From: Paralithodes platypus
Lineage: Eukaryota > Arthropoda > Malacostraca > Decapoda > Lithodidae
Length of the DNA stretch: 64,000 bases
NCBI GenBank assembly: GCA_032716605.1
Contig: CM064571.1
Location: 14,524,164 to 14,588,163, forward strand
Direction: 5' to 3'
Shown: piece by piece, positions 20,683 through 30,639 of the stretch
Position numbering within the stretch: the stretch's first letter is position 1
Layout: each line of letters opens with the position of its first letter
The notes under the pieces: model-generated
What the model was told of the DNA's origin: nothing
Database searches by the model: none
What the model saw: the letters and a program-made list of their open reading frames with translations, nothing else
Program-made: the position numbers and the translations under genes

Positions 20683-23600
20683 TGTTATGCCCTGTTTTTC
20701 TACAGGTTTAACTTGGGTAATGTGAGTTCTAATTGACTGGGTATATAAGGCTGCATGCACAATACCGTACAAGATATGAGGAATAGAGAACACAAAAAAC
20801 ACATGGTAGCAAGTTACACGATCACGTTTATTTATATACCACTGCAGAATACTCGTGTAAGACAATATAATAGAATCGAACAACACTAGCATAAGTGGAT
20901 CTGGATGGAGCCTAGTCTCCCACTTCCAACGTTCAGGTATTAATCTTCTGATCACTGGCTTTAATTCAACAGGTTTATATACCGAAGACCATCAATGTTA
21001 CTTATAGAATCATATTCACTGTTAGATTTATTACTGGTAGCTCTGGTGCACAAGTAGTAGTTCACAGACTAGATTAGACACGCGTATTTTAGAGCACGGG
21101 AATTCTAGTAACCTCAGGGGGTACTGATCTAAGTTTTATATTCTTGTCTCAGAAATACATAGAACGCAAATCAGTGGGCGAACATTCAGATATCACTAGG
21201 GTTTCCTTCTAGGTAATAATATCTGGATATATGGTTGATTACTAGAGTTAGTATCGCCTGTTAATTATTGAACACTGATACGCTTAGCACTTCCTAATTG
21301 AATGGTTATATGAATTATACTGGGCAAAGAGATAGCCACTTCGTAGAAATATTAATTAGTGAATCTCTAAACAGCACAGTAATATGTAGTACTGCTAAAG
21401 GGAATCTTGGGTAGTATCTGATGGGTCTGGTCCTGGTTATCTTGCGTCCATGATGTTGGGGGCTAACGACTGGTTCCGCGGCCGTCCAGGGGGTCCATAT
21501 GTGTGAAGTTCTCAAATACGTGGGCAGGTCCTTCTATCCAAATCTGCCACGGAGTCTGCCGGCTCTGGAATCTCACTCCGGAACAACACAAGGGCAGAGC
21601 TAGAAGTTAACTGCAGGGTAGTGACCCCTGGTTGGTGTCTAGCTTTCAACTGATTTGACTGGGGGCGGGAGCTAGATTTATAGGCTCGGTTCTGGACCCT
21701 GTAGACAGTAGGGATCTCGAGTCTTATGGACTTATTTGAGCTCTCAATAGATATGGGGACTAGGTAAGATGGTATTTACTGTTGTGGCACATGGCTATAG
21801 GAAGCCTTTATATTTTCATATAACTGAGCCTTAGTAAGAGGTACTATTTGGCTATACTGGAAGTATTAAGGGGAGAGAGACTGGATCTACTTTGCGAGGA
21901 GGATGGGGACAGCTGTGATACGAGCGTCTCTCTTAGATTGTTCAATCTTCATTCTATGGTATAGCTGAGGTGCTAATTTAGTGATCAGAGTATGCAAGAA
22001 AGGTAAATGGTTTATTGTGAGTTAATAGAGGTTAGTAAAGGTGTTAATCATGCATGGTTAGTTCATTGATAGGAAGAATTCCTGTGCTACCTGGCAATGA
22101 CTCAGAAGTCAAAACAGGGGCCAGGTATACCTCCGCGGGGGTGGGGGTCTCCCTCCTCGGGTGGGCAAAAAGGGGGAGCTGTGATAGTCTTCCGGCGGCT
22201 GTGGCTAGGGGCTTGCCATATCACCAGTGTTCGTAATAACCCTCTGTGTATGAGACAGATGTGGGTGTCCTTAATACCAAAACCGAAGGTGCCTTGGCTA
22301 GCTGGTTTTACTCGGCTGGTTGTTAATTGTAGGGTTTGCTGGATGTGGTGGAGACTGGGTTGCTAACTCTGCCACATTTATCTGGAAGTATGGCAATAGA
22401 AGTTAGTTACTGGCGAGGCGGCTAGCCTCGCACTGACGACCATTGGGTGCAGGGTTGTGAATGGGTTGTAAGAGAATAGATGGCATGCAAGGGGCTAGTA
22501 AAGTTCTAATGTTGTTCTGGCCTACTAAGTGAAGGTAGGCTGGATAGGAGTATATATATAAAAGGTTGGAGAGCGTTAGCAACGGATAATTCAAGGATCT
22601 TCAAGAGGTATGAGAGAGAGGCTAGGTCGGACAAGAGTAGAGAAGCGCGGGGTCTTATAATGAGAGGGGAGGAGTGCAGGGGGCTATAGGGGAATTTTAC
22701 CCTAAGGTCTCTGGGCGTGGGGGTGGCATTAGGCTGCAGTTGATATGGGAGTTTGAAAAGGCAGTAGAATACGTTAGCCAAATGCTACCGGGGAATGTAA
22801 CTAGGGGGTGGTATATGAGTCTGGAAAAGATAGAGTTATGTGATCAGTCCGAGGAGTTATGGATACTATTAGTTGGCCCTGGGAACTGCGTTTTCTATGA
22901 AATATAAATATACCAACAACAGCGGCAGTTCGTAGCGGTACTTAGTTATTGTTTCGGGGTACTTATGACAGATACTGGTAACCAGGTTATCTTATACAAT
23001 CTCTGGTTGGGGTAAGAGGTGTATGACACGAAGTAAATTGGCGTAGTGTGGACTGTGGATACGAAGGAGGCAAGGGGAAGACGTATGACAATTGTGGAAA
23101 AGTAAATGGAAAAAGGTGAACACAATGGCGGATAAAAATACTTAACCTAAGGATTGAATACATAGATTTATGGGGCGATGGGTCTTCAGAAGCTTAGTCT
23201 GGCAAGACAAGATGTTAGGGAATGTTAATATTAATACTTAAACTAAGGATTGCATACATCGATGAACGACGACATTATAGTCGTCGTCCTAATAAGGTGA
23301 TGAAACCTGGTTGATCTGTACTTGGCACAATACGACACAAGGACAGTGCCGCTATGTCGTATCAATACTGGTGGCAGTTAATATTAGAGACACTTAGTTA
23401 CTAGAGGAACAATGCAAGGGGGCGACTGAGCACGGGTTACATATATCTATACTCGTCATGGGAAATGATATACAAGGTCTAGGGACAGGCGTGGGTGTTT
23501 TAACTTCTAAGATATATAACATCTACTTCTCGGATGTAAGAACATACATAGATATAATTATGGCTGTCTGATGTGTTGGCATTGGCTCAACGTCGGGACA

Positions 23601-23887
23601 GGGCATGGGTGTTTTTAATAATTATGAATGTATATTCCTGTTCATCATCTTTGTAGTTAGGAGTGTAGGACACGAGGGGGTAGTGTACATGAGGTGTGGA
23701 AAAATGGTCAGTTTAGAAGGGGTATCTAGGTGCGGCCTGGAGCTGCTTAGCCCCTGCGGCTTGGGCCTGTCTGAATTGGCTGGCTCGGTCAGCTGGTCCT
23801 TTCGTTCTGTGGACCTTTCCTTTGGGTGTTTCTGTGTGGTGTTCGTTCGTGGCTTCTGTGGTGGGCTTCTCGTTCTGGGGCATTTTA
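20683..23887 (-). repeat. LTR of element A (3' LTR by element orientation)
   Basis: A 3,205-bp repeat that begins on this strand with TGTTATGCCCTG and ends with GGGGCATTTTA. It matches the other LTR almost base for base. One visible difference is an extra stretch of about 15 bp (GGGCGCCCTCTCT-type) near 29354 in the other copy. LTRs this long are unusual for Gypsy-type elements. ORFs read within it (up to 134 codons, for example 23622-24026) run into non-LTR sequence and have no family motifs. Confidence 0.85.
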
Positions 23888-23910
23888 CTTCCCTCTCCTT
23901 CATTATAGGA
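23888..23910 (-). other. Polypurine tract of element A
   Basis: On the minus strand GAAGGAGAGGGAAG lies directly upstream of the LTR start TAAAATGCCCC. This is the expected plus-strand primer site of an LTR retrotransposon. Element B has the same tract with one change at the equivalent place (40852 onwards). Confidence 0.7.
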
Positions 23911-23948
23911 TCGTCCTCGAGCCTCAAGGGTGAAGTAAAAAGAAGCAT

Positions 23949-24375
23949 AGTCAGAAAAGTGTAGGTTAACAAGAAAAGTAGTATGACTAAGGGAAAAAAA
24001 TATAATATATAGTATATGGAAAACATGTAAATTTAAGAAAGAACAGATAATTAAGAACACAGGAAATTAAGAGAGGTAAAGTGTTTAACAATGTATAAAG
24101 CAAATTTAAAAGATAGTCAGAAAAGTGTAGGTTAACAAGAAAAGTAGTATGACTAAGGGAAAAATATATAATATATACAGTATATGGAAAACATGTAAAT
24201 TTAAGAAAGAACAGATAATTAAGAACACAGGAAATTAAGAAGAGGTAAAGTGTTTAACAATGTATAAAGCAAATTTAAAAGATAGTCAGAAAAGTGTAGG
24301 TTAACGAGAAAAGTAGTATGACTAAGGGAAAAAAAATAATATATACAGTATATGGAAAACATGTAAATTTATAGA
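23949..24375 (+). repeat. Tandem repeat of about 167 bp, 2.5 units
   Basis: Units begin AGTCAGAAAAGTGTAGGTTA at 23949, 24115 and 24284, with spacings of 166 and 169. They lie in the 3' untranslated part of element A, replacing what in element B is the end of a C-terminal coding region; the preceding codons ending in a YASFYFTLEA-type reading are shared by both. Confidence 0.85.
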
Positions 24376-24476
24376 ATCATGCCCAATCGCTTAGGAATTG
24401 AAAAAAAAATGAAAAAAAAAATAAGTACAATAATATCCTCATCATCATCAGGGGGGGGCGTTATTTAGGGTCGCCG

Positions 24477-27072
24477 TTAGTCTGGGTGACGGTCTGGTAA
24501 TAGGGGGTGGTGGTGGTTGTGGCTTTGACCTTGGGGTTTCACTTTCACTTTGGAAGGGCAGGGTGGATATACCGTTAGTTCTGTCGTTAGGAATGTGGGT
24601 CTGGGGGCGAGCTGGCCCGGGGCCAGTTTTGGAGGGGGGTCTAAGTGGTTTCGGTCGGGGTAGTGATAGGGGGGTTTTAAAGATGAAACGGGCAGGTCGA
24701 GTCGGGGTTGTTGTTGCGGAAGAGGTTGGTGCTGGGGAGGGGTTGAATTGTGTAGAGAGTTGTGGTCATGAGTGGGGTTTGGGGAAGGGTGAGTAAGGCT
24801 GAAGGTTGAGAGTTTACTATGATCGGTTGGTTTGGAGGTTTGGGGTGTGGGGATTTGATAGGGAGATGGTGGGGGGGGGTCTGGGCATGCAGGGTTGTGG
24901 TTTGAGAGGGGTTGAATTTGGACTGATTTTATTTTCGGGAGAGACATGGATGGGATTTCGAGGAGTGGTTGAAGTTGAGAGGTTGATTATGTTGTTTGGG
25001 CGAGAGAGAGAGAGTATTTTGGGGTTTAGCCAAGGTGGAAAATTTTTGTGGTTGGATTGGGATGGGAGTGGTATTTTGTCGAGCGGGATCTTTGGGGGTG
25101 GAATTTGGGGCGGGTGGGGTAACGGTGAAGAGGGGGGTAAGATAGGGGGGGAAAAGGAGGTAGGGGTTATGTACGGGGGTGATTGTTCGTTCTGAATGTG
25201 GTCGTGAGAGGTTAGGCTGGCAGGGTGGGAATTGGTGGAGGTTGAAAGTTTAGCTGGGCTCATGATGGTGGGGGACCGACTGGTGAGCAGGTGTTCGGTA
25301 CGCATGAGGGGGGGGGGGGAAATCACTTTGGTGGGGGTCACGCGTGAGGGGGGGGTTAACGGCGCGTGTGGGAGGATCAGAGTGGTGGGGTGTGTCGGTG
25401 GCAGTGACGGTTTGTTTAGAGGTTATCTGGGGTTGGTGGGTTTGTCTGTCATGAGGGGGTGAGTCAAGTGTGGGGTTTTGAAGTTTATTAGTTGTGTGAA
25501 TTGTGGGGGAGTGGAAGGGAGCTACTGACGGAAAACTGTCACAAGGGAAATTTTGTTGGTGGGGGGATAGCTGAGCATTTCTGGGGGAAGGGGGGGAACA
25601 TGGTTGGGTCCCTAGGTCGTCACGCGTGAGGGGAGGATTAACGGCGCGTGTGGGAGGATCAGAGTGGTGGGGTGTGTCGGTGGCAGTGACGGTTTGTTTA
25701 GAGGTTATATGGGATTGGTGGGTTTGTCTGTCATGAGGGGGTGAGTCAAGTGTGGGGTTTTGAAGTTTATTAGGGGTGTGAATTGTGGGGGGGTGGAAGG
25801 GAGCTACTGACGGAAAACTGTCACAAGGGAAACTTTGTTGGTGGGGAAATAGCTGAGCATTTCTGGGGGAAGGGGGGGAACATGGTTGGGTCCCTAGGTC
25901 GTCACGCGTGAGGGGAGGATTAACGGCGTGTGTGGGAGGGTCAGGGTGGTGAGAGGTGAGCGAGTTAGAACACGGGATTTGTTGGGGGGACTGCGGTGGG
26001 TTGGTGGGGGAAGAGTTTGGTGTAGAACAGGGGTTATTGGTAGAGGACTGATGTATTGATTTGGGGTTGTTAACAGGACGAATTTGGGGAATTTTCTTGG
26101 TGTCAGTCTCGGTCTGGTTAAAGGTTATGTGGGGGGGAGGATTAGTGGGGGCAGAGTTAGGCATAGGACATGGGTTATTGAGGGAGGAGTGATGTACTGA
26201 TTTGAGGTTGTTAACAGGACGAGTTTGGGGAATTTTCTTGGTGGCAGCCTCGGTCTGGTTAGAGGTTATCTGGGACTGGTGAGTTTGTTTGACATGAGAG
26301 GGCGAGTCAAGTGTGGGGTTTCGAAGTTTTCTAGGGGTGTGAATTGTGTGGGGGTGGAAAGGAGCTACTGACTGAAAACTGTCACAAGCTACTGACGGAA
26401 AACTGTCACAAGGGAAATTTTGTTGGTGGGGGAATAGCTGAACATTTCTGGGGTCATGGGGAAAATATGTTGTGGTAGGCCTACATAGGTAGGCATAGCT
26501 AGAATACGGGGCTTGTTGGGGGGCTGCGGAGGGTGGGGGGGGGAAGAGTTAGGTGTAGAACAGGGGTTATTGGTAGAGGACTGATGTATTGATTTGGGGT
26601 TGTTAACAGGACGAATTTTGGGAATCTTCTTGGTGGCAGTCACGGTCTGGTTAGAGGTTATCTGGGGTTGGTGGGTTTGTTTTCTGGGGTCATGGGGAAA
26701 ATATGTTGTGGTAGGCCTACATAGGTAGGCATAGCTAGAATACGGGGCTTGTTGGGGGGGCTGCGGAGGGTTGGTGGGGGAAGAGTTAGGTGTAGAACAG
26801 GGGTTATTGGTAGAGGACTGATGTATTAATTTGGGGTTGTTAACAGGACGAATTTTGGAAATCTTCTTGGTGGCAGTCACGGTCTGGTTAGAGGTTATCT
26901 GGGGTTGGTGGGTTTGTTTGACATGCATAGAAAAAGGATGGGGTTTATGGGGTAACACAATTGATGGAAGATGATCGTTGGTGGATGGTTGGGCAGGGGA
27001 AAATTTAGGGATGGTCAGAGAGGATAGAGGCAAGGAAGAGTGCACTGGGGTTGGAATTTCACCAGAAGTCAT
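24477..27072 (-). CDS. Proline-rich repetitive reading frame of element A
   Basis: A chain of minus-strand open frames (26389-27072, 25250-26164, 24817-25341, 24477-24947) encodes Pro/Ser/Thr/His-rich protein. Much of it is in-frame tandem repeats. A 282-bp (94-codon) unit recurs with CACGCGTGAGGGG at 25339, 25621 and 25903; a 237-bp (79-codon) unit recurs from 26445 and 26682. The first frame starts with an ATG that overlaps the gag stop codon region by 14 nt. Element B has similar repeats in the linker between protease and RT (48780-49900). Here no enzyme domain follows. A few frame changes separate the pieces. The function is unknown; it may be an unstructured spacer or simply decaying linker. 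Confidence 0.5.
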
Positions 27073-27784
27073 TTTGGAAGGAAGGGTGCACGGAGTCTTG
27101 GATAGGGGCTGAAGGGTTGGATAGGGGATTCATCGAACTGACTAGGCATTCTTCTCTGATGGAGAGCATATGTTCTTCGAATAAGCCATACGGGTCGAGA
27201 TGGGCGGTGATGTGGGGTGGGAGGATGTTTAACAATGCGGTGAATAAGAGTTCATTTTGTTGGTCGTAATCTTCATAGCTATACGTGGGCCTCACGTATC
27301 TGTAGAGTTGTATGAGGGTCGCATTTATATCCCCTTCATACTTGATCTCGTCGATGAGGATGTTTAACAATGCGGTGAATAAGAGTTCATTTCTTTGTTG
27401 GTCGTAATCTTCATAGCTATACGTGGTCCTCACGTATCTGTAGAGTTGTATGAGGGTCACATTTATATCCCCTTCATACTTGATCTCGTCGATTTGTATT
27501 ATTTTTGGGGAGATGAGAGAACCCAAAAGTGGCCCTAAGGTCCGGATCACGAGGGATCGAAACTGGTTCCAGGTACTCTCTGGCGTCACCTGTTTAGCAA
27601 TTTGAGAAACAGCTTTTCCCAACTGCCTAATGTGCAATAATGCAACGGCGATTTTTTCGCGGTCATTTTGAAGTGCCACATCTAACACTGGTTTTATTAT
27701 GTCTAAGTAAGTGGCAATATCATACGTGTTTACATCATACTTGGGAATGTGTGTGAGTGGCTGCCAATTTCGCGATGTTGCCAT
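27059..27784 (-). CDS. gag-like protein of element A
   Basis: A minus-strand ORF of 241 codons from the ATG at 27784. The frame is open a little further upstream, but this is the first ATG after the primer-binding site. It aligns by eye with the gag of element B: DIIKPVLDVAL corresponds to DIVKPVLDLVY, EKIAVALLH to EKIAVTLTH, and GKAVSQIAKQV to GKAVSLVAYQV. It is helix-rich, as capsid proteins are, and shows no CCHC knuckle. The region around residues 97-185 carries a tandem duplication of about 45 codons (IDEIKYEGDIN appears twice). The stop at 27059 overlaps the next frame's ATG. Confidence 0.7.
   Translation of the reverse strand: MATSRNWQPLTHIPKYDVNTYDIATYLDIIKPVLDVALQNDREKIAVALLHIRQLGKAVSQIAKQVTPESTWNQFRSLVIRTLGPLLGSLISPKIIQIDEIKYEGDINVTLIQLYRYVRTTYSYEDYDQQRNELLFTALLNILIDEIKYEGDINATLIQLYRYVRPTYSYEDYDQQNELLFTALLNILPPHITAHLDPYGLFEEHMLSIREECLVSSMNPLSNPSAPIQDSVHPSFQNDFW
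27221..27493 (-). repeat. In-frame 135/138-bp duplication in gag
   Basis: Two adjacent copies start with GAGGATGTTTAACAATGCGG at 27221 and 27356. The second is 3 bp longer (one extra codon) and differs at a few bases. The duplication preserves the gag frame and doubles a helix-rich segment; element B gag has a single copy. Confidence 0.85.
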
Positions 27785-27835
27785 GCTTCTACTGTTCCAA
27801 ACTTGCAGTGTAATGCAACCTTTTATCCGAATCAA

Positions 27836-27855
27836 GATCCCACCGCTGCCACCAA
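27836..27855 (-). other. Primer-binding site of element A
   Basis: On the minus strand the LTR end CATAACA is followed immediately by TTGGTGGCAGCGGTGGGATC. The TGG start complements the CCA end of a tRNA, as expected of a minus-strand DNA primer site. Element B has TTGGCGGCAGCGGTGG at the same place. The tRNA identity was not determined. Confidence 0.65.
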
Positions 27856-30201
27856 TGTTATGCCCTGTTTTTCTACAGGTTTAACTTGGGTAATGTGAGT
27901 TCTAATTGACTGGGTATATAAGGCTGCATGCACAATACAAGATATGAGGAATAGAGAACACAAAAAAACACATGGTAGCAAGTTACACGATCACGTTTAT
28001 TTATATACCACTGCAGAATACTCGTGTAAGACAATATAATAGAATCGAACAACACTAGCATAAGTGGATCTGGATGGAGCCTAGTCTCCCACTTCCAACG
28101 TTCAGGTATTAATCTTCTGATCACTGGCTTTAATTCAACAGGTTTATATACCGAAGACCATCAATGTTACTTATAGAATCATATTCACTGTTAGATTTAT
28201 TACTGGTAGCTCTGGTTCACAAGTAGTAGTTCACAGACTAGATTAGACACGCGTATTTTAGAGCACGGGAATTCTAGTAACCTCAGGGGGTACTGATCTA
28301 AGTTTTATATTCTTGTCTCAGAAATACATAGAACGCAAATCAGTGGGCGAACATTCAGATATCACTAGGGTTTCCTTCTAGGTAATAATATCTGGATATA
28401 TGGTTGATTACGAGAGTTAGTATCGCCTGTTAATTATTGAACACTGATACGCTTAGCACTTCCTAATTGAATGGTTATATGAATTATACTGGGGCAAAGA
28501 GATAGCCACTTCGTAGAAATATTAATTAGTGAATCTCTAAACAGCACAGTAATATGTAGTACTGCTAAAGGGAATCTTGGGTAGTATCTGATGGGTCTGG
28601 TCCTGGTTATCTTGCGTCCATGATGTTGGGGGCTAACGACTGGTTCCGCGGCCGTCCAGGGGGTCCATATGTGTGAAGTTCTCAAATACGTGGGCAGGTC
28701 CTTCTATCCAAATCTGCCACGGAGTCTGCCGGCTCTGGAATCTCACTCCGGAACAACACAAGGGCAGAGCTAGAAGTTAACTGCAGGGTAGTGACCCCTG
28801 GTTGGTGTCTAGCTTTCAACTGATTTGACTGGGGGCGGGAGCTAGATTTATAGGCTCGGTTCTGGACCCTGTAGACAGTAGGGATCTCGAGTCTTATGGA
28901 CTTATTTGAGCTCACAATAGATATGGGGACTAGGTAAGATGGTATTTACTGTTGTGGCACATGGCTATAGGAAGCCTTTATATTTTCATATAACTGAGCC
29001 TTAGTAAGAGGTACTATTTTGGCTATACTGGAAGTATTTAGGGGAGAGAGAGACTGGATCTACTTTGCGAGGAGGATGGGGACAGCTGTGATACGAGCGT
29101 CTCTCTTAGATTGTTCAATCTTCATTCTATGGTATAGCTGAGGTGCTAATTTAGTGATCAGAGTATGCAAGAAAGGTAAATGGTTTATTGTGAGTTAATA
29201 GAGGTTAGTAAAGGTGTTAATCATGCATGGTTAGTTCATTGATAGGAAGAATTCCTGTGCTACCTGGCAATGACTCAGAAGTCAAAACAGGGGCCAGGTA
29301 TACCTCCGCGGGGGTGGGGGTCTCCCTCCTCGGGTGGGCAAAAAGGGGGAGCTGGGCGCCCTCTCTCTGTGATAGTCGTCCGGCGGCTGTGGCTAGGGGC
29401 TTGCCATATCACCAGTGTTCGTAATAACCCTCTGTGTATGAGACAGATGTGGGTGTCCTTAATACCAAAACCGAAGGTGCCTTGGCTAGCTGGTTTTACT
29501 CGGCTGGTTGTTAATTGTAGGGTTTGCTGGATGTTCAATTCAATTCAATAACTTTATTTCGTAATATACATAAACTTATATACATTACATATACATTAGA
29601 AATAGATCAATCTTTAAAAGTGTGACCTGGTACATCCAATAATAATTTGTCCCCTCATAATATATAATTTGTAATACTAAAAATAATTGTTTAACTCAAT
29701 TCTGGTACTTCTCAATAAATTGATTTGCGTTAATATTAACTTAATACAGTATTTACGCGTTGTTACAGTAGCTTTCATTTAGTCGAAAGTAAAATATACA
29801 TAATCAACCAAAAAAATATAACTAATATTGTATAGCTGTTACTGTATTACTGTACATGTTTACTCCTTAAATTAAAAGCAACCTCCAACAATAAAAGTAA
29901 TATATCACTTTAGCTTATCAGCTTATCAAGCCAAAAGTATATCTGAATATTGTTAGAAATTTGAAAACAGTGTATAAGTAAATTAATATAAATATGACAT
30001 GAAATAAAACCTAAACAGCAGAACCTATGCCAACTTGTAAGAACTATTACCCATAATATATGCAAAGGCCTCGTCTGTCCTCATACCTTTGAACCCACTC
30101 TATCCGAGCTTTCAGTACATCTACCTCTTCTCCCAGTATATTAACATTGTATACATTTCTAAAGAGATTTATTACATGCTGCATCATGAACCCTTCCTTA
30201 A

Positions 30202-30639
30202 CCCGTGGAGCCCCGGCTAGTTTTGTAATGTTTGCGCACCAGAACCCGGCCGGTTTTCAAAAAATGGTTTTATTCCAGAAACAATAGCGAATGGGTTAGG
30301 AATGAAGGAAAAACCACGAAAAACTGCTCAAAAAGCTTAAAAAATGGTCCTACAGAGCCCCCGAAAATGGGTTTTACAAGAGTAAAAAATTGAAGGCAAT
30401 TATCCCAAAAAAACAGGTTATTGAGCGCTCGCGCGCACGCACGTGGACTTTGAGAGTTTTCAACCATCGGCACGGTTGCGTGGGATACGTACACAGTTCC
30501 CATACAAATCTGAGCCCTCTTGAGTGGCTACACCTGAGGTTACGGTCGGCGCAATTAGGGTGACGCGTCAGGCGCGTCTCTGGGGCTGTGCGTTACATAC
30601 ATCGCCGACGCGTCAGACGCGTCGCTGGGGCTGTACGGG
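30202..30639. mobile_element. piggyBac-like MITE in the LINE ORF2 3' end
   Basis: A 438-bp block flanked by TTAA at 30198-30201 and 30640-30643. Ends are inverted: CCCGTGGAGCCCCGGC on the left and, on the other strand, CCCGTACAGCCCCAGC on the right. Next to the right end the module GACGCGTCAGGCGCGTCTCT plus GGGGCTGT is repeated as GACGCGTCAGACGCGTCGCT plus GGGGCTGT. TTAA duplication and CCC termini indicate piggyBac. Its termini differ from those of the MITE at 3995-4634, so it is a second family. No transposase is present. Confidence 0.9.

Noticed and set aside
24806..25195. Gly/Val-rich plus-strand ORFs across element A
   Set aside because: Shadows of the proline-rich minus-strand frame; Gly-rich translation is the mirror of Pro codons.
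25250..26164. CRISPR-like array suggested by regularly spaced repeats
   Set aside because: Units of 282 bp are contiguous tandem repeats in a eukaryotic retrotransposon coding frame, without short repeats and unique spacers.
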